Source: CAZFQD01 sp964520885 (GTDB taxonomy: Bacteria > Bacillota > Clostridia > Oscillospirales > SIG519). Taken from it: a DNA stretch of 8,623 nt. The DNA lies in the NCBI GenBank assembly GCA_964520885.1, contig CAZFQD010000097.1, positions 1 through 8,623 on the forward strand. The letters are read 5' to 3'. Below the pieces are notes generated by a model. That model saw only the letters and a program-made list of their open reading frames with translations. It searched no databases and had not been told where the DNA came from. Position 1 is the first letter of the stretch; each line of letters starts with the position of its first letter. Positions 5,592 to 8,623 of the stretch are shown one piece after another. The translations under genes were made by a program, and so were the position numbers.

Positions 5592-7765
5592 TTCTACATA
5601 GAGAACAAAAAATCACAGATACATTAGAACAAAATTATATGCCCTATGCTATGAGCGTTATAATATCCCGTGCAATACCTGAAATTGACGGGTTCAAGCC
5701 CTCTCATAGAAAATTATTATACACTATGTATAAAATGGGACTTATTAATGGTGCTAGAACAAAATCTGCCAATGTTGTTGGGCAAACAATGAAACTAAAT
5801 CCTCACGGAGATATGGCTATCTATGAAACCTTAGTTCGTTTATCAAGGGGTTATCAAGCCTTGCTCCATCCATTTATTGATAGTAAGGGAAACTTTGGCA
5901 AGCATTATTCAAGGGATATGGCTTATGCGGCTTCCCGTTATACTGAAATTAAATTAGATAATATTTGCACTGAAATTTTCAATAATATTGATAAAGATAC
6001 TGTTGATTTTTGCGATAATTATGACAGCACTATGAAGGAGCCTGTTTTATTGCCGATTACCTTCCCCAATGTTTTGGTTAGTGCCAATTCCGGAATTGCC
6101 GTAGGAATGGCTAATTCTATTTGCTCATTTAATTTAAAAGAGGTTTGCGAAACTACAATTGAATACATTAGAAACCCAGAACATATTATTGCACATACTT
6201 TAAAAGCCCCTGATTTTTCAACCGGTGGAAGCATTATTTTTTCTCATAGTGAGATGGATAATATATATAGAAATGGTAGGGGTAGTTTTAAAATTCGTGC
6301 AAAATATAATTTTGATAAGAAAAACAACTGTATAGAGGTTGTGCAAATTCCTTATACCACAACAGTGGAAGCTATTATTGATAAGATAATAGAGCATATA
6401 AAAGGTGGCAGAATTAAGGATATTTCAGATATTAGAGATGAAACTGACCTTTCTGGCTTAAAACTAACTATTGACTTAAAAAGAGGAATAGAACCCGACA
6501 AGTTAATGCAAAAACTATATAAAATGACTCCATTAGAGGATTCATTTGGCTGTAATTTTAATATTTTAGTTGGTGGAATGCCAAGGGTTATGGGTATTGC
6601 CGAAATTCTTGATGAATGGCTTGCTTTTAGAACGGAATGTATTAAAAGAGGGCTTTTTTATGAATTAAATCGCAAAAAGGCTTTACTACATTTATTATAC
6701 GGTTTAAAAAAAATACTTTTGGATATTGATAAGGCTATTAAAATTGTGCGAGAAACCGATGAGGAAGCCGAAGTTGTGCCTAATCTTATGATAGGCTTTG
6801 GAATTGACGAGGTGCAGGCTGAATTTGTAGCCGAAATTAAACTTAGAAACTTAAACCGCCAATATATTTTGAAAAAAACCCAAGAAACAAGTAATTTAGA
6901 AAAGGAAATTGCCGAGATTGAAGAAACTTTGAACAGCAAAGCAAAAGTTAAAAATATTATTATTAAAGATTTGCAAACTGTTATTAAAAAGTATGGCAAG
7001 AACAGAAGCACCGATATTATTTTTGAAGATGAAATTGAAGTTTTCGTTGAAGAAGAGCATATTGAAGATTACCCTGTTAATCTTTTCTTAACAAAAAGTG
7101 GTTACTTTAAAAAAATTACCCCTCTTTCCTTGCGAATGGGAGGAGAGCATAAACTAAAAGAGGGAGATGTTATTTCTCAAACTATTGAAGCCACTAACAA
7201 AACTGAACTTTTATTCTTTACAGATAAATTTCAGGTTTATAAGGCAAAGGTTCACGAGTTTGATGACACAAAAGCAAGTGTTTTAGGAGATTATATCCCA
7301 ACAAAACAAAGTATGGATGAGGGCGAAAATGTTGTATTTATGGTAGCTACCATTGATTATAGTGGTTATGTAATTGTTTGCTTTAATAATGGTAAAATTG
7401 CAAAAATTGAACTTTGCTCTTATGCAACCAAAACAAATAGAAAAAAACTTATAAATGCTTATTATGATAAGATTTTAGCAAAAGCATTTTTCCATATTAC
7501 AAATGAAACCGATTTAGTTTTTTATGCTTCAAATGGCAAGGTGTTAATAATAAACACCGGTGCTTTAACTCCAAAATCATCTAAAACAACAGGTGGAGTT
7601 TCGGGAATGACACTTAAAAGCAAAAATTTCGTTTTTAAGGTTGAACCTTTAAAAGAAGAACTATTTAATAACTCGGATTATTATAAAACCAAAACCCTCC
7701 CTGCCGTTGGCTCGTTTTTAAAAGCCATTGACAAGGAGGATGACCAGTTAAAAATTGAGAATTAA
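5585..7765 (+). CDS. parC: DNA topoisomerase IV subunit A (ParC-like type IIA topoisomerase cleavage subunit), 726 aa
   Basis: DNA breakage-reunion subunit that acts with ParE. The winged-helix/tower core starts at TDTLEQNYMPYAMSVIISRA; RYTEIKL carries the catalytic Arg118-Tyr119 pair, the tyrosine forming the phosphotyrosyl link to DNA. A helical, charged coiled-coil region is around 415-480, and the C-terminal beta-pinwheel has repeated strands such as FLTKSGYFKKI, LFFTDKFQVYKA, VIVCFNNGKIAKI and LVFYASNGKVLII. No QRRGGRG GyrA box is present (only a remnant-like LRMGGEH), and the protein is shorter than gyrase A, which favours topoisomerase IV. In the quinolone-contact loop NPHGDMAIYE, GyrA Ser83 corresponds to Met77 and Asp87 to Glu81. 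Start ATG 5585 is preferred to ATG 5573 because GGAG (5575-5578) is 6 bases upstream. Its stop overlaps that of a convergent small gene by 4 bases. Confidence 0.9.
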   Translation: MSILHREQKITDTLEQNYMPYAMSVIISRAIPEIDGFKPSHRKLLYTMYKMGLINGARTKSANVVGQTMKLNPHGDMAIYETLVRLSRGYQALLHPFIDSKGNFGKHYSRDMAYAASRYTEIKLDNICTEIFNNIDKDTVDFCDNYDSTMKEPVLLPITFPNVLVSANSGIAVGMANSICSFNLKEVCETTIEYIRNPEHIIAHTLKAPDFSTGGSIIFSHSEMDNIYRNGRGSFKIRAKYNFDKKNNCIEVVQIPYTTTVEAIIDKIIEHIKGGRIKDISDIRDETDLSGLKLTIDLKRGIEPDKLMQKLYKMTPLEDSFGCNFNILVGGMPRVMGIAEILDEWLAFRTECIKRGLFYELNRKKALLHLLYGLKKILLDIDKAIKIVRETDEEAEVVPNLMIGFGIDEVQAEFVAEIKLRNLNRQYILKKTQETSNLEKEIAEIEETLNSKAKVKNIIIKDLQTVIKKYGKNRSTDIIFEDEIEVFVEEEHIEDYPVNLFLTKSGYFKKITPLSLRMGGEHKLKEGDVISQTIEATNKTELLFFTDKFQVYKAKVHEFDDTKASVLGDYIPTKQSMDEGENVVFMVATIDYSGYVIVCFNNGKIAKIELCSYATKTNRKKLINAYYDKILAKAFFHITNETDLVFYASNGKVLIINTGALTPKSSKTTGGVSGMTLKSKNFVFKVEPLKEELFNNSDYYKTKTLPAVGSFLKAIDKEDDQLKIEN

Positions 7766-7866
7766 TCGTTACAGCAACAGCAAACGAACAATAATACTGC
7801 GGCACCAATAACTACCCACATTAAAATATCGTTATCATCATCAGGTTTACATCTATTTTCACTCAT
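7762..7866 (-). CDS. Small single-pass membrane peptide with C-terminal tetracysteine, 34 aa
   Basis: A very short gene on the minus strand. It runs from ATG (complement of 7864-7866) to TAA (7762-7764) and encodes an acidic N-terminus (MSENRCKPDDDND), a hydrophobic stretch of about 15 residues (ILMWVVIGAAVLLFV, 14-28) able to span a membrane, then CCCCND. Support for real expression: a near-perfect Shine-Dalgarno AAAGGAGG (complement of 7877-7884) 10 bases before the ATG, and a good promoter just upstream (7899-7928). I do not recognise the family; it has the size of small sporulation or stress membrane peptides, but nothing in the sequence shows that role. The cysteines could bind metal, be acylated, or form disulfides. 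It converges with parC, sharing 4 bases at the stops. Confidence 0.7.
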   Translation of the reverse strand: MSENRCKPDDDNDILMWVVIGAAVLLFVCCCCND

Positions 7867-7898
7867 ATTGATTTAACCTCCTTTCATAATCCTATTGT

Positions 7899-7928
7899 AT
7901 TATATGGAAAGGGAAAGAAAAGTGTTAA
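7899..7928 (-). promoter_or_regulatory. Sigma-A promoter for the 34-aa minus-strand gene
   Basis: On the minus strand, TTAACA (complement of 7923-7928, 5/6 to the -35 consensus) and a perfect TATAAT (complement of 7899-7904) are separated by 18 bp. Transcription would start about 10-15 bases before the SD site, giving a short leader. The position immediately upstream of the small gene is the main support for both calls. Confidence 0.6.
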
Positions 7929-7936
7929 AGCAAAAA

Positions 7937-7992
7937 CTTTCCACTTTCAACTTTCAACTTTCCACTTTCCACTTTCCACTTTCAATTTTCAA
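7937..7992 (+). repeat. Tandem heptanucleotide array, 8 units of CTTTC(C/A)A
   Basis: Eight 7-bp units in register: CTTTCCA, CTTTCAA, CTTTCAA, CTTTCCA, CTTTCCA, CTTTCCA, CTTTCAA and a diverged TTTTCAA, plus a partial CTT. The + strand is almost purely pyrimidine plus A. One inverted copy, TGGAAAG, lies at 7905-7911 inside the minus-strand promoter spacer and could pair with any CTTTCCA unit. The array sits between two divergently transcribed genes and ends 6 bases before the apt ribosome binding site, so copy-number change could alter apt expression. I recall similar heptamer arrays between genes of gut Firmicutes; their role is unknown to me. Confidence 0.9.
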
Positions 7993-8014
7993 CTTATAAA
8001 AGGGGTGTAACAAT

Positions 8015-8533
8015 ATGCTCAATCTATTTAATTATATTAAAGATGTAAAAGACTATCCAAAAGAGGGTATAATATTTAAGGATTTAACTCCTATACTTTT
8101 AGACAAGAAAGCATTTGAATTTGCTACTTTGGAAATCTTATCTTTAATAAAAAAACACTTTCCACAGGCTACTCATATTGTTTCTCCTGAAGCAAGGGGA
8201 TTTTGGTTTGGTTGCCCTGTTGCTGTTTTGGGCGGATATGGATTTGTGCCTGTTAGAAAACCAAATAAATTGCCAAGAGATACAAAAACAGTTAGTTACG
8301 ATTTGGAATATGGCTCAGAAGTTTTATGTATGCACAGCGATGCAATTAAACAAAACGATAAGGTTGTTATTATAGATGATGTTTTGGCTACAGGTGGCAC
8401 ATTAGGGGCTATTGAGGAATTAGTAACTAATTCAAAAGCAACAGTTTTAGGCTCAATTGTGCTACTTGAATTATCATTTTTAAATGGTAGAGCCAATGCA
8501 AAAAAACCTATTAAAGCAGTATTAACTATTTAA
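8015..8533 (+). CDS. apt: Adenine phosphoribosyltransferase, 172 aa
   Basis: Purine-salvage enzyme that makes AMP and pyrophosphate from adenine and 5-phosphoribosyl diphosphate in the cytoplasm. The N-terminal IKDVKDYPKEGIIFKDLTPIL (8-28) is characteristic of bacterial Apt. SPEARGFWFG (57-66), the RKPNKLPRDT flexible-loop segment (81-90) and the PRPP-binding VVIIDDVLATGGT (117-129) follow in the expected order. At 172 aa it has the usual length and no obvious defect; GFWFG replaces the more common GFIFG. Start: ATG with AGGGGTG (8001-8007 region) about 7 bases upstream. No convincing promoter is visible in the gap before it; a TATAAA at 7995-8000 is too close to the SD site to serve. It has no partner gene in the window. 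Confidence 0.95.
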   Translation: MLNLFNYIKDVKDYPKEGIIFKDLTPILLDKKAFEFATLEILSLIKKHFPQATHIVSPEARGFWFGCPVAVLGGYGFVPVRKPNKLPRDTKTVSYDLEYGSEVLCMHSDAIKQNDKVVIIDDVLATGGTLGAIEELVTNSKATVLGSIVLLELSFLNGRANAKKPIKAVLTI

Positions 8534-8551
8534 TAATATATATATTATTAA
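8530..8551 (+). repeat. Perfect 22-bp AT-only palindrome at the end of apt
   Basis: Two 11-bp arms, TTAATAATATA and its exact reverse complement TATATTATTAA, meet without a loop and include the apt stop codon (8531-8533). It lacks G-C pairs and a clean T-tract, so it is not a typical intrinsic terminator. It could weakly terminate, bind a protein, or be chance in A/T-only sequence. Confidence 0.6.
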
Positions 8552-8591
8552 TTTATAGTAATTTTTATTATAACAATTTAATAAAAAACAA

Positions 8592-8620
8592 TTGACAAAG
8601 CAAACACATTATTGTATTAT
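8592..8620 (+). promoter_or_regulatory. Strong sigma-A promoter for a gene beyond the window
   Basis: A perfect -35 box TTGACA (8592-8597), a 17-bp spacer and TATTAT (8615-8620, 5/6 to the -10 consensus) stand 59 bases past the apt stop and point out of the window. The downstream gene is not visible. The preceding 40 bases are almost wholly A/T, as in UP-element-like regions. Confidence 0.65.
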
Positions 8621-8623
8621 AAA

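Noticed and set aside
6658..7011. 117-codon open frame on the minus strand inside parC
   Set aside because: It is antisense to the coiled-coil part of parC, has a low-complexity Phe/Ser/Ile-rich product, no Shine-Dalgarno site, and the + strand reading is clearly ParC.
1829..7765. The topoisomerase pair as DNA gyrase (gyrB/gyrA)
   Set aside because: ParC lacks an intact GyrA box and is short, and both subunits resemble the clostridial topoisomerase IV group. This stays a judgement from sequence until compared with the genome's other topoisomerase genes.
7937..7992. CRISPR array
   Set aside because: Units are 7 bp and contiguous, with no spacers, and no cas genes are nearby.
8178..8375. 65-codon + strand frame inside apt
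   Set aside because: Shadow frame of the PRPP transferase core; the apt frame carries all the family motifs.
8530..8551. Rho-independent terminator after apt
   Set aside because: The palindrome is all A/T with no loop and no following T-run, so a stable terminator hairpin is unlikely.

Overview
The window is AT-rich (roughly 30% GC by eye) and densely packed. Its genes are short-spaced with strong Shine-Dalgarno sites, and almost everything lies on the + strand. The ParE and ParC homologues are of the type I associate with Clostridia: short subunits, a ParE N-terminus reading SLKGADRVRKRPGVIFGSDG, and no intact GyrA box. A low-GC Clostridia-class Firmicute, possibly a gut lineage, is the best guess. 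Every gene ends in TAA or TAG and none needs TGA read as Trp, so the code looks standard.

Layout. Positions 9-570 hold two small XRE-type helix-turn-helix regulators in tandem. Positions 699-1751 encode a YrpB/nitronate-monooxygenase-type FMN protein with a four-cysteine cluster near its C-terminus. Positions 1829-7765 form one apparent four-gene transcription unit: a ParE-like topoisomerase subunit, a C5-cytosine DNA methyltransferase, a HinP1I-like restriction endonuclease, and the ParC-like subunit. A 34-codon minus-strand gene too short for ordinary gene calling (7762-7866) runs tail-to-tail into parC; it has a clean SD site and promoter and encodes a one-pass membrane peptide ending in four cysteines. 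Then come a heptanucleotide tandem repeat, an adenine phosphoribosyltransferase gene (apt), an AT-only palindrome, and a strong sigma-A promoter pointing out of the window.

The most notable feature is the complete two-gene type II restriction-modification module sitting between the two subunits of the topoisomerase. The endonuclease closely resembles my recollection of R.HinP1I (G^CGC), so the pair is predicted to recognise GCGC. Two observations fit: I find no GCGC in the whole window while CCGG, of identical composition, occurs nine times; and the module is bracketed by two similar 22-bp stretches (18/22 identical) that could mark an insertion junction. The module has no control-protein gene of its own. 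It appears to use the parE promoter and possibly translational coupling, methyltransferase first.

There is no gene-free stretch over 300 bases. The largest gaps are 571-698 (short repeats, a possible -10 element) and 7867-8014 (minus-strand promoter and the heptamer array). Statements about known families come from memory; no database search was run.
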